Source: Coenobita brevimanus (taxonomy: Eukaryota; Arthropoda; Malacostraca; Decapoda; Coenobitidae). From it: 64,000 nt of DNA. Below, piece by piece: positions 35,561 to 48,269 of the stretch. The stretch lies in contig CM064670.1 of assembly GCA_032717465.1 (NCBI GenBank), positions 19,447,939 through 19,511,938 of the forward strand, read 5' to 3'. The notes below the pieces were generated by a model. That model was given only the letters and a program-made list of their open reading frames with translations. It was not told where the DNA came from and did no database searches. Made by a program: the position numbers and the translations under genes. How positions within the stretch are numbered: position 1 is the stretch's first letter; each line of letters opens with the position of its first letter.

Positions 35561-36103
35561 CTGTGTCTAGTGGAACGGTATGGGGCGCGTTGCCAAAAAT
35601 GATACCATCCGATTTTTAAAAATCCTTCACCCCCAATAGCTCTTCCAGTCTTAACATGGAGTTCAAGCTAAATATTCAGCCGCAACACGCAATTAGAAAT
35701 TGACTCGGCCCATCCTAAATGGGTTCAGAAAGTTGCAGCCACAACTAAGAATCACACTAGTAGTAAGACATAAAACATTTAATACTGTACCAAGCCATAT
35801 TCCGGCAGGAAGAATCTTAAGACACAGGCATGGAGGATAACAATAAAACAATGGTTGGTAACCAACGCTTAGGCAGACAAGCCTGGATATTCCATTAAAA
35901 TCAGAGCTTTAATTTCAGAATTGTATCCAATGGTATCGCACGAAGGACGGTCATTTCACTTTCACGTTATAATCTTTTCCTGTTCGATCTGCCAACCCAT
36001 CCTGCGTTATCTACAGTGCTTTCCTATTCTTCACAATATTTCAGAGCTCAATAAGCAGCGGTCCAGGTCCAACTGTATCTAAATTTATTACAGCATTTGC
36101 ATA

Positions 36104-36167
<64 letters not shown>

Positions 36168-36839
36168 AATATTTGCCACGCTAAATTAACCATTACCCTC
36201 TTTATTCTGGACATAAAAGAATCTCAGACATCTTTAGTTTTCTTATTACTCATCCACTTCCACCGGAAACACTCTCCATAATTCTAGCCTCAGTTTAAAC
36301 TACACATAACCCTTTCTCTGCATGCAAGTGATGTCAGTGCAAAGTCAGCTCATAAACTCTATGGCTTGAAAACACTCACAGACAATACCTCCAGATCGCA
36401 GAAAGCTTCTCGGAAAACCGTCTATAAACAACTCCAGAGGACAGCAAGGAAGTATGATACTCTAAGCTGGGTCCCCACCTTAACCAACAGAAATATGAAT
36501 AAGCTTAAAAAAGAACGGATAAATAGGAATAGTGACTGGCCGCACTAAGACCACACATACACCAGTATAGCACCTACTTCAAGAAACACAAATACTTTCA
36601 GTTAAAGATCAAACAAATTTGAGAGAAACACAGATTATCGCTTCAGCTCAAGACGTATCCCACTCTTGTAACTTTATGTTGCATCACCACCTCCCATAAA
36701 GAAACGGAAAACGTACACCTGCCAGACACTGTCCAGCGTGCCTCAAAAATATCCCGCCTCCTCCACCCAACACTATACTCCACAAACAAATAAACACATA
36801 TCCACCACAGCTCTTCTTCCATCCAACCCAACACTACAC

Positions 36840-36842
<3 letters not shown>
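35561..36842. other. Intergenic, with a (CA)n at 36104-36163
   Basis: No gene recognised. Contains a pure CA run at 36104-36163. Confidence 0.5.
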
Positions 36843-37582
<740 letters not shown>

Positions 37583-38400
37583 TCAAGCCGAGCTGTAGAG
37601 GCCTTGAGCAGATCGAGGGCGAGATGGGCTGCCCTCTGCAGATGGAGGAGGGGAGGACTCAGTGACATCCACCTTGGCTGAGGAGTCGGTTGACGCATCC
37701 TCGGCCATAGAAGTGGAGTCGGAAGAAGAGTCCTGCCCCCCTTCGGTCGCTGGTAACTTGTGGTGGTCGAAAGGGAGGTCGACAGCCTTGTCCGTGGTCT
37801 GGTCTGGAGCCAAGTCTATAAGAGATTATGGGCAGTTGCGCCGATTCAGTGGGGTGTCGAGCCGCAGCTGCTTCCGTGGTGTCTTTCGAGAAGTGATTGG
37901 CTTCGGTGATCGGGTCTTATGCTCTCGACGACGATGGAAGGCAGGACGTACATCAAGAAAGAAGCACTCAGGGATGACAAAGGGAGGCAACCCATTCTCA
38001 AAGATCTTGGAGAGAAGAATGCGCAACACCCCTTTGTCACCCCCCATAGAAAGCCTTTGCCTTTGCGATGCACATCTCATTGATGGAGCTAACCTCTCCA
38101 GGACTACCAGGGACCCTGGCTTGGTGTTGTGGGGCAGGGAGGCGTCGTCGTGCATGGACAGAACCCTGCACGGCCGCGTTCCTCAGCCCGGTAACATCCC
38201 GTGCCCCAGAACCCATAGGAGTCCCAAAGATGGAAAACCACCATTCCGCCATCACCGAGAGATCGTTGGATGTGCCATGGATTTGGTGCAACTATAGCCT
38301 GGCAGTGCACGAAAACATCAACGCCAGTGTTCCAGCACTTGATGAATCCGTTCCCCGCCCTACAGATGAATCAAACCACGGTTCCCTGGATAAATGAATC
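37583..38400 (-). pseudogene. Coding-like island, unknown, broken
   Basis: This stretch is clearly more GC-rich than its neighbours and holds overlapping long open frames on both strands. I favour the minus strand. There the segments are 'VMAEWWFSIFGTPMGSG' (38037-38291) and 'GVLRILLSKIFENGLPPFVI' with 'ECFFLDVRPAFHRRREHK' (37826-38155). Next is a basic 'RKTPRKQLRL', a stop, and an acidic Ser/Asp tail 'GGQDSSSDSTSMAEDAS' (37583-37813). The frame changes at about 38070 and one stop separates the last two pieces. I cannot name the family. It may be a retroelement first ORF or a dead host gene. The plus strand has a 211-codon frame (37662-38297), which cannot be excluded. Confidence 0.4.
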
Positions 38401-39229
38401 GTAAACACAAACAGACGAGCTGAGAGCGCCGAGAAACGCGCAAATACTGCAACTGCTGGGCTTGCACCTTCTCCACCTCATCACTCTTGTCACTTGGTAT
38501 ATAAGGCATGTCTAATATAAATAAAATCTAAAGACCCTAAGGTAACTTCTTGTGTAACATCAAGAGCTAAAGACAAAGGTGTTGAAGAGCTCTTGTGTAA
38601 ATTTTACGCCTGTCTCAATAAATGGCTAACTGTATGCTTAACTGTAACCATATTCCATTCAGATCACAAGAGGGACCACAGTTGTGTATCTGGAAAAATT
38701 ACGGCTTTAAAGCTTTTGTTGTTTTTCTAAAACTTGTTGCAAAGAAAGACCTGAGCATATTTGAATTCGGTACTTTCCACTAGGCTAAATGGCAAAATAT
38801 TAAGCCAAAATTATTCAGCAAACATTTTTATCATAGGATTCTCAATCAAATAGTTGTATCTCAATTAGTTTCTAAGATATTTCAATTTCAAATATGCAGT
38901 TTCTAGAATAAAAATGAGTATATCACCTTCAAAAATAGGTCAAGGTCATTTATATCTCTCAGAAAGACTTAGGTTACCCTAGGGTACCTTCATGTTTAAT
39001 ATCATGGAGATCAACGAAAAAAAAAAATGCAAAGAAAAATGATACCGGTAGTACTGACGAAAACAAGAAGTTTCGCTATTTATTTGGCGAAGCTTAATAA
39101 CACTCCTTTTCCTGTTGTAATGAGGAGGGAGGATCCAGGCATAGGAAAGGTTAAAAAACAAAAACTGCATGTGTCCAAGCCATGTTAGACGTGAATCATG
39201 CAACACCTCACCCAATCACCTTGAAAAAA
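38401..39229. other. Intergenic, no gene seen
   Basis: AT-rich. A TATA-like 'ggtatataaggc' lies near 38495 but nothing can be assigned to it. Confidence 0.4.
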
Positions 39230-40990
39230 GATAAATGAAAAAATAGAGTCGGAGGAAGCTCTGCACACACAGGGAAGAGTTGGGCATCAGACCTTAATAC
39301 AAAATTATGAAGAGCTATACTCAACAGGTATCGTTTTGGTGAATCCGCTAAATATACTGTATTTGTAACATCATCTGAGGTTGCAAGGAAGCTTGTAACA
39401 TCAGGTCGTGACAGCACTGGTGCACTAACAGCATACAGGCATATTTCCTATGACAAAAACCGTGGAGTTAGACCAACTGGAATAGTTCAGGTGCTCAGAA
39501 ATATGATAGGAAAATGCATTATGGACACTGTGAAGGTCGATGTAAAGAATGCCGCTAACAACCTAAGTATCTGTGTCAGCCAAAAATCAGTCAGCGAAGC
39601 AGCAGTGTAATCAGCAAGAACAAGTTTCAAAAGGGACGATGACTGTAAAGCCTTTAGTTCCGTCAAACTAAAGGCAATATTACATATCAGTATCAAATGC
39701 ACACACTTTACCCAATATATGAACACATACAGTCCACCATGAAACCTGTACATAAACTACTCTGATGCTGAGAAGAAAATAATTAATCAGTTAACGGAGA
39801 GAACAACACAAGGCGATCTGGTCGCTATGGTAAATTATGTACTGAGCATATCGATACTACAAAGCAGTATCAGGCATGAGGACGCAAACGTAAAGCAGCT
39901 GGCAAATATAGTCGACCTCAAAGGGCCGGGGAAGATCGAAGTTATCAAGAACTGGTGGGGGCGGCTAATAACACAGCCCAGAAACAAGACAATTCCCAAA
40001 TGCAAGTAAATCCTACCTAACAGCGAAGCCATAATATTATCAACGCACAGAGTACTTCGTTGAAAGTAGTGAAGCTGTAATGACAAAAGATGGTCAGAGA
40101 CACATGGGTACAATAACTGGCACGAGAGCATTTAAAGATAAGTATGATAAGGCCAAAGTGAAGGAATGGGTAAGGGGAGTTCGAAAATTTGCTGAACGTG
40201 CGAAAACCGAACCCTGCTCTGCATACATAACATTTATATGTGGCTTAGAATCATCAGTGATTATGCTTTATGAAAGCCATGCTATATGTGGATCTCCTCC
40301 TCTAACCCCTGGAAAATGTCATTAAGGAGTCATTATTACTGTCACTGACAAATAGCCACAATCCCACACCTCGAAGAGGGGTCGCTCGATTCCACCACCA
40401 CAACTAGGAGGACTTGACATTCTTCTGCCTAGTAAAACTGGCCCTCTAGGAACACGTAAATTAAAACATATTTACTGAGCCCGTGAAGATGAAAAATGTG
40501 GCACAGGACGAGAAAGCGTTGTTAACGACTAGCTGATGAGTGTTATTGGCCTTGAGTACCACCATGCTTAGCATCACGTCGGAATGAGAGAGAACCCAGC
40601 AGGTAAAGCTGGGTAGAGTATTGTAGTGGCTGAGAGAAGATCAACGTAAAAAATTGGAGGCAGCAAAACAAGTGCTTCATCTCAAACAAGATTTCGATGA
40701 CATAAGGCTTGATGAGCTCCATTACAATACGATAATATTCTTTCATACGCATCAGACACAATCCCGTCCGAGACCTGACAACAAAAATGCTACAAGAAAT
40801 GTGCCACGATGTTGCCATCAACCCAATTTTTCTTCCAGTGAGTGGCAACAAATGATTATGATATGCTGCTGGAGTAACATTCAGTAATGCAAGGGTGGAC
40901 ATCATTGCCCGTGGTTTTTGTTTACGGGGGATGCAACCTTCTTTGACTTGAGGATCGGTGACCCAAAGGCCCGATGTCATGGAAAAATAT
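39230..40990 (+). pseudogene. Decayed reverse-transcriptase-type retroelement gene
   Basis: Pieces in order on the + strand: 'RHISYDKNRGVRPTGIVQVL' continuing 'RNMIGKCIMDTVK' (near 39443-39540), resembling the RPIGIGEVLRRIIGK motif of certain metazoan reverse transcriptases. Then 'KDGQRHMGTITGTRAFKDKY' with 'VKEWVRGVRKFAERAKTEP' (40084-40215), then 'NARVDIIARGF' and 'ATFFDLRIGDPKA' (near 40885-40975). The last resembles the FDVRVFNP motif at the C-terminus of the same kind of protein. Stops and shifts are frequent. I know this combination from recurrent retroelement proteins in marine invertebrates but cannot give a clade name. Confidence 0.6.
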
Positions 40991-41037
40991 AACTGAAGAT
41001 TGGGGACTACAGGAATGAGGTGGTACAGAAAAGAAAC

Positions 41038-41969
<932 letters not shown>

Positions 41970-42043
<74 letters not shown>
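41970..42043. repeat. (CA)n microsatellite
   Basis: Pure AC run. Confidence 0.97.
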
Positions 42044-42046
<3 letters not shown>

Positions 42047-42894
42047 AGACTTGATAAATGTGGATATGGAGACAGGACAACACGAGCATTGCTCAATTCC
42101 TGTATACTACAAATAGGTAAATACAAATAGGTAAATACACTAAAACTCTTTGGCTATACTGCTAATATTCTAAATGGGATCTTGCTTCAACAACATGAGG
42201 ATCACATTAAATGATTTTTTTTTTTTCGGCAGCCTTATTCCTGTGACCTTGACATTTCAAAGAAAACAAACACATCTCAAACATATTTCAACAAAAAATA
42301 ATAAAATAAAAATTCATCAGCATCTCCGTTGTTACCTCCTAGTATCATCTCGGGTTACGGGGTCAAGAAACAGGAGAATGAGCAGCTGATTGCCCAATGA
42401 AATGAGTCATCCATACATACATCATATTTTAAGCCTCCGACATTGTCCTCGGCTTCACTTTACAGGAGGAACGATCCCCGCAAAATATACTTAATATTGC
42501 CTGCAGGATAGAACCTGTTCCGTCAGTGCCAACTTACAAAAATTGTGAATACTGTACCTTATTATGAAAATTGCCATGCATACTTCGACCATGAATTTGT
42601 ATTTCGTCAATTCTTTGGCTTTCTTAGCTTTTATACCATGTTACTTAACAAAACCCACTTATCAATCCATTCACCTTAACCTTCCACATTGCGACTTCCC
42701 CCAAACTCACTTACGCCCTTTTCATTGTCCCCTCAATATTCATTCTCAGTGTGACCGTATTATCTGAACACCAGTTACCCTGCGACTTCCTTGCGCCTCA
42801 TTTTCCCACATATATCTTATCCTGTTTCATTTTTTGAATGATAGCGACTGAGAGTAGTTTCTGGCATACACTGCTTTACAAGTATGGCACTGAC
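42044..42894. other. Intergenic, no gene seen
   Basis: No recognised feature besides short A/T runs. Confidence 0.45.
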
Positions 42895-44090
42895 TATCTA
42901 TCTATCTATCTATATACCTAGGCGGCTTCCCCCAAGGAAAGAAAGGTAGCCGAGACAGGACGACACACTCCCCATTTACTCATCCATTCAAACACATTCA
43001 TTCGCATCTTAGCCCCAAAGGGGAGAACTGACAGATCCTCACCGCACCACACCGCACAAGGGTCAACTGCGCAATGTAATCAGTGACATCCACAGCAGGG
43101 CCCGACAGCAGAGCTGGTTTACCCCTGCCTCATCATAACAGACTCATCCCCTTACCCGCACCTGACCTGCCTAGCTGATCAGACCAAATGCGGGAGAATA
43201 TCCCCTCAGGGCTGCGTCATCAATTATTCATTCACAATTTCTCTCCATTTATTTCTGTCACGCACAGCCACTCTTCCTTGCTCAACAGACATCCCTCTCA
43301 CATCCAGCGCTCTCTTCACATTGTCCATCCATCCTATTCGTGTTCTTCCTCTCAGCTTTACACCTCTCACATCAAATCTAGTTGTCTTTTTCACCAATCG
43401 CTCCTTATCCATTCTCTCCATATGCCCAAACCATAGCAACACCCTCTGCTCAACTCTACCAGCCATCTCCCGAACAACTCCAGTTCTCCTTCGCACTTCA
43501 TCATTTCGCACTCTATCCATACTCGTCACTCCACACATACTCCTCAGACACCTCATCTCCATTACATTCAGACTTTTCCTCTCTGTACACCCATATTTCA
43601 TGTTTCAGCCCCATATAATGCAGCCGGTACCACAACACCCTCATACAGCCTTCTCTTTACATCCATTCTAAGCGAACGACATCTAAACACTTTTTTCATT
43701 CCTCCCAGCACCTTTCCTACTTCATTTATTCTAAACTTCACTTCTGCATCTATTCTTCCATCCACAGCAACATGTGACCCTAGATATTTAAAACATTCTA
43801 CCTCCTCAAGCAACTCGCCATTCAAAACTATATTCATCCCCCTACCATCTACCAACCTCGTATACTTCATCACTTTACTCTTATTCTCACTTACTTTCAA
43901 TTTCCTCCTTTCACACACCCTTCCAAACTCCTCTGCCAACTGTCTCAATCTCTCCTCTGAATCAGCCACCAGTGCAGTATCATCTGCAAACAGCAGCTGC
44001 TTCAGATTCCACTCTCCACCATCAACATTCACCAGACTCAGACCTCCACCTAAAACTCCTGCATTCACGTCCCTTACAACACTGACAGCT
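42895..44090 (-). mobile_element. RTE-type LINE, second subfamily, 5'-truncated (copy E)
   Basis: On the minus strand: coding region 44068 to 43224, a 3' UTR of about 310 bases (43223-42916) and a (GATA)n tail (42914-42896). Protein and 3' end differ from copies A to D, so this is a distinct subfamily. Confidence 0.88.
43224..44068 (-). pseudogene. RTE reverse transcriptase C-terminal part (copy E), one break
   Basis: The first segment (43598-44068) has 'VLGGGLSLVNVDGGEWNLKQ', the intact catalytic box 'LLFADDTALVADSEERL', 'FGRVCERRKLKVSENKSKV' and 'ECFKYLGSHVAVDGRIDAE'. It ends at 'AALYGAET'. The second segment (43224-43601) continues with 'KSLNVMEMRCLRSMCGVT', 'LLWFGHMERMDKERLVKK' and 'RGRTRIGWMDNVKRALD'. 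A one-base loss just after 'YGAET' seems enough to explain the break, so the copy is young. The 5' half of the element is missing. Confidence 0.85.
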
Positions 44091-44558
<468 letters not shown>

Positions 44559-44831
44559 TAAAATGAAAAATAAAAGAAATATATCGTCTTCCCTTGCTAA
44601 CGGCGGGCAGTAACTATAATGCTGCTCTGCAGTAAGTTTTCTATAGGAACGCTGCTGTCGTGTGCCCTGAGGAAGACATGCAAGGGACCTTTGACATGCA
44701 GCCATTTTCTCATTGTTTGGACTGAAACAGCGCATTGATAACAATATGAATTTTAGAAAATATCAAATTATCAGCAAGAACACGGAAACTGGAAAGTGTT
44801 CTATAAATTTACCTGAAGGTCCGAAAGTCTC

Positions 44832-44834
<3 letters not shown>

Positions 44835-44896
<62 letters not shown>
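44835..44896. repeat. (GA)n microsatellite
   Basis: Pure GA run. Confidence 0.97.
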
Positions 44897-44899
<3 letters not shown>

Positions 44900-45635
44900 T
44901 GCCAGATGTGAGATGCCAGAGGTCTACAGGCTAAAAAATTATTGACATTTGCTTGTGTTCATTTACTTGTGGTTTTGGCTGTATTTCTTTTGACATGTAC
45001 ACAATGTGTTTTTAAAAATATATCTTACAATATCTGGAAGCTCTAAACACCATGTTCACATGGCAGTTCTGGTATTACAGTACGGTAACGTAGACTGCAT
45101 TGGTATGAGGCCTGTCAGTATGTTTAAACAAGTGACACATTCCCGGTTAATATGATTGACTTCGAGACAAAGCTGACAGTAGGCCTGTCTTTGGGAGAGT
45201 CTAGCAGTAATATACAGGATGGTTCATATATAACGCTTGCCTGCCACTCCGTCGGACACATTCTCGTGTGTTGCAGGGGGAAAGATCATTCAGCGTTAGC
45301 AGTGTCTACGCTGCATCATTGATTTCTTTCTTACTGCCACTGCGGCACCCACGCCCATATCAGCAGATCGACCTGCAACACATGAGATACCTCCAGGTAA
45401 ATTTCTAATTAGGTGTTTTTTAAGGTCTACCCTGTAAATACAGTATATCTATCTATCTATCTACTGCTTATACCAGAGACAAGATACCACTGCAACCTGG
45501 CACGTCCCAGGGTGGTGGATAAACATGGTACAGTCTTAAATGATGTGGTCCATGGGACCCTATATAGATATGTAGGGCTAAACAGTGATGATGATATATG
45601 TATTTATGTATATGAATGGGTGAAGGAAACAAAGG
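44897..45635. other. Intergenic, no gene seen
   Basis: No gene. A short (TATC)n lies at about 45444-45463. Confidence 0.4.
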
Positions 45636-46196
45636 CTTGAAGCCGGGAAAAATTGTTCCTCCCAAGAAAAAAATAAAGCACAAGATTCAAGATCCTTTCA
45701 TTTCGAGATGGCTGGTCACACTGCGTTTGAAAGACTGGAGATTGTAGATATTTGGAAATAAAGACAGAGAAACACAGCTCCAAGGTTGACCTGATGCATA
45801 TATGAAGGACTGGGAGTAACGGTTAACTCTTACATTAGAGAGTTAGACAGAAATAGGTTGAGAGTTTGCTGCAAGACGAGTGCAATGCACGGGCAGTAGT
45901 GGCGGGGGGACGCAAGCAGACAGTTCAGAGGAGGAGAGACTATTGAAGTCGCGATAGAAAGGAGATAAAGATGCAACAGTTCGGCGAAGAGACAGGTTAA
46001 GGGAAGCCAGTAAGAGGGGGGAGAGTTAATGAGATGAAAAGCCTCTGACTCCACCTTGTTAAGATGAGCTGTATGTGGGGAGCCTCCCCATACTTGAGAG
46101 TTGTACTCTACAAAGAGGCGAATAAGACCGCTGTACAGTATAGTAGTAGTTAACAAACTGTGCAGGGGTAAAAATGGGGTAAAGGAGCGGCATAGC
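45636..46196 (-). mobile_element. Jockey-type LINE 3' fragment
   Basis: Same family and orientation as 21001-21885. It keeps 'VEYNSQVWGGSPHTAHLNKV' and 'ESEAFHLINSPP' (within 45830-46216), and the 3' UTR words 'gagatggctggtcacactgc' and 'agattcaagatcctttcatt'. Truncated upstream within the 'LLTLYRG' region and carrying frame breaks. Confidence 0.8.
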
Positions 46197-46217
46197 ACAC
46201 ACACACACACATTCATT

Positions 46218-46443
46218 CATTGCCAGACGCCATGTATCCCACACGGGGTGGCCAAGGGCTTAGAGTTAATTGTTTTACAGGAAGGGGCACTAATCCTCCA
46301 CCAATCCCACTTGACACGTAGGGATGCCAACAGCATCTGGTGTTCCCAGGCGGTCACCCATCCAAGTACTAACCAGACCCAACGTTGCTTAACTTCGCTG
46401 ATCGGACGGGAAGCGGTGTACTCAACGTGGTATGGCCGTTGGC
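46218..46443 (-). mobile_element. 5S rRNA-headed SINE with RTE-LINE body and tail
   Basis: On the minus strand: a complete 5S rRNA sequence (46443-46326), then about 60 bases that match the 5' leader of the RTE LINE at 52020-52095 ('ggattggtgg', 'ttagtgcccc', 'gtaaaa'). About 45 bases matching the same LINE's 3' end follow ('ggccaccccgtgtggga', 'ggcgtctggca'), then (ATGA)n and (GT)n. The LINE tail explains how it could have been copied. 5S-headed SINEs (SINE3 type) are known in other animals. The LINE 5' plus 3' body is unusual. Confidence 0.82.
46326..46443 (-). rRNA. 5S rRNA sequence (SINE head)
   Basis: 118 bases with all hallmarks of animal 5S. They start 'gccaacggccataccacg', include 'ccgatcagcgaagttaagca', then 'gttagtacttggatgggtga' and 'ccgcctgggaacacc', and end 'gctgttggc', which pairs with the start. 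The internal promoter boxes look intact. No T-run terminator follows, and the sequence continues into LINE-derived DNA. It is therefore probably the head of a SINE and not a member of a 5S gene array. Confidence 0.9.
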
Positions 46444-47041
46444 ACAATAATATATATATATCTGTTGTACTGTACTAGGGACTGTTTCTCTTTAGATTCA
46501 TCTCTCACAGAATACTAAAGAGCCTTGGTCTAGATACCCCAACGCTCCATGGTAGTAGAGAAGCGGGTAAAAGATATTGAGAGTTATCTTTTTAATGTTT
46601 TGTTCAAGTATTTCCACTAATATTACAATTGCCCCGGAGAGGATTTCCCTTCATCATGTGTTTGTTAGTTCCATTTACTTTCCTACACTGTGCAAAAGAT
46701 ATACCACTAAGACTTTCCCTGTGCTTTTCTAGCAATAAGTTTACTTGAACAGTGGATGAAAATACTCACCCCACCAAACATGTTCCTCGTCGTTGTCGAC
46801 CAGCTGCTTGCTATTTGCCTTTTCTTCATGGACTACACCGCTTACACAATCTCTTACTTTTTTTTTTTTTTTTAACTCCATTCCAAAAAAATGCTCTGTT
46901 CTCCTTTCAGTCTGCGTTCTGCCCCCTTAGCTCTTCAAACATCAGGTTCATCTGTCTCTTTGTTTCGTTATTTTTAGTCCAGTATGTTTCTTACATTTTT
47001 TTCTCGGATGAGATTTCTTATACATCGCTTTTTTATTTCAG
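46444..47041. other. Upstream of gene 2, no gene seen
   Basis: No gene. T-rich patches (46853-46873). It ends with a strong pyrimidine tract and the AG at 47040-47041. Confidence 0.45.
47040..47041 (+). other. Probable splice acceptor for gene 2
   Basis: 'catcgcttttttatttcag' is a strong acceptor about 297 bases upstream of the chosen start. It is similar in placement to the acceptor of gene 1. Confidence 0.45.
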
Positions 47042-47338
47042 GATTTAAAAGGACATCTCATGTACTCCTCCACTGAAAAATATTCTGACGCAGTTATACA
47101 AATATGACTGCGATGAATCAAGCAAGATAAGAAGTCTGTGACGGTTGCGCTTTTCTTGGAACACTGACATCAACCAGTTCTTGATAACAGACAGTGGGAG
47201 GGAGACTCTGCAAGCAGAGTGAATAATTTGTATACATCTGCGTATCTGTGTGAGACTGACTAGTGTGAGACAATGTGAGCACCATTGCTACGAACATATC
47301 TGGGGCCATAGACAACGTGGGTGTGGTGCCACTACATC

Positions 47339-47830
47339 ATGTTGCTCGGATGTAGAGGTAAACTTCTGCTTGTAGCCCTTGCTCTGCTTACTCTGGTATG
47401 CCCATCCTATAGTTTCTGGAGAAGTGTAAGTGACGAAATTGCTGATGATTTTAATGATGGCGTTCTGCAGCCACTAGGGGAATTGGCTGTAGGTGGCCCG
47501 ACCAAGATAGTTTATGATGTGCTCACCTTCAACTTCCTAGGAATTAAGCAAGTTCTGCGTGAGCTGGCGAAGCTTGTGGCTATAGAGGGAGGTTCGTTCG
47601 TTTTGTCAAACCTCATCACCAGTATCTGGAGTCTGGTTAACATAATAGCTGAGCTTATATACTGGATAATTGAGTTTAGCGTCGAACTCTCTTGGATGAT
47701 TAAGTGGGATATCAAATCCTTCATTCTGGATCAGATATTCGATTTCTTCACGAGCGGCAGCACGATCAACATATTCATTGGTCGAGCTCTGATGGAGGAG
47801 CTGTACCATCTCGTCGACGTGGATCCTTGA
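47339..47830 (+). CDS. Secreted cysteine-free hydrophobic protein, paralogue 2
   Basis: 163 codons without intron. An in-frame ATG lies six codons upstream (47321), but the second ATG gives exactly the length and start of the paralogue ('MLLGCRGKLLL' against 'MSLGGAAKLLL'), so I choose it. The signal peptide is residues 1-25, likely cut after 'PSYS'. The mature chain starts FW, then an acidic 'SDEIADDFNDG'. The conserved core 'GGPTKIVYDV' with 'TFNFLGIK' follows, then a hydrophobic stretch 'FVLSNLITSIWSLVNIIAEL' with 'IYWIIEFSVELSW' and 'MIKWDIKSFILDQ'. The C-terminal 'STINIFIGRALMEEL' matches 'STVNVFFGRSLVEAM'. There is no mature cysteine. Function unknown, with the same membrane-active inference as for gene 1. 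The tandem arrangement in one orientation points to local duplication, later separated by retroelement insertions. Confidence 0.8.
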   Translation: MLLGCRGKLLLVALALLTLVCPSYSFWRSVSDEIADDFNDGVLQPLGELAVGGPTKIVYDVLTFNFLGIKQVLRELAKLVAIEGGSFVLSNLITSIWSLVNIIAELIYWIIEFSVELSWMIKWDIKSFILDQIFDFFTSGSTINIFIGRALMEELYHLVDVDP

Positions 47831-47838
47831 GTGGGCAG

Positions 47839-47840
47839 GT
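47839..47840 (+). other. Probable splice donor after the stop of gene 2
   Basis: 'gggcag|gtgagtcaa' begins 8 bases after the stop codon, matching the post-stop donor of gene 1. Confidence 0.5.
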
Positions 47841-47928
47841 GAGTCAAATGACATAAAGGATTTAGACTGACATCCTTCGACTGTTCTGGTTAGCTGAGTA
47901 GCGTAAAAGGAGAATCAGTACCTAATGA

Positions 47929-48105
47929 CTTTACTTCTTTGAAACTGGTGACGTCTATTATAGTTTATTCTTGCTACTTCCAGACGATTTTATTCAGTTT
48001 AGGAGGGCAACTTGGTAGTGATAAGAATTAATGAAGTTTACATCTAACCTCTTCAGTTCGAGTAGTCTGTTCTGTGCTAAGAAAAATCACTAGACAGTAG
48101 CATTT
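47929..48105. mobile_element. Palindromic TTAA element next to gene 2
   Basis: 'tttacttctttgaaactggt' plus 'gacgtctattatagtttat' and 'cttgctacttccagacgatt' plus 'ttattcagtttagg' form the left arm. 'cctcttcagttcgagtagtc' and 'gctaagaaaaatcactagac' form the right arm. It would lie inside the 3' UTR intron of gene 2. Confidence 0.65.
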
Positions 48106-48269
48106 ATAAAATATGAATGAAGTTCTTAGGCTGGAGAGTTTAGTTAGATTTTTGGTTTCGGCTTGTGATTATTACTGCATTGTGTATTTCCTTATCTTAA
48201 TATCATTGCTTTATCATTTTCATGCAATAATCAGTAAGACGATCATCTCCATTCTGCACAATTCCTTAG

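Noticed and set aside
37662..38297. 211-codon frame on the + strand
   Set aside because: It overlaps a more protein-like arrangement on the minus strand. I prefer the minus strand but note the doubt in the feature entry.
46326..46443. Functional 5S rRNA gene
   Set aside because: The 5S sequence is complete, but there is no T-run terminator and no second copy. It continues directly into LINE-derived DNA, so I treat it as a SINE head.
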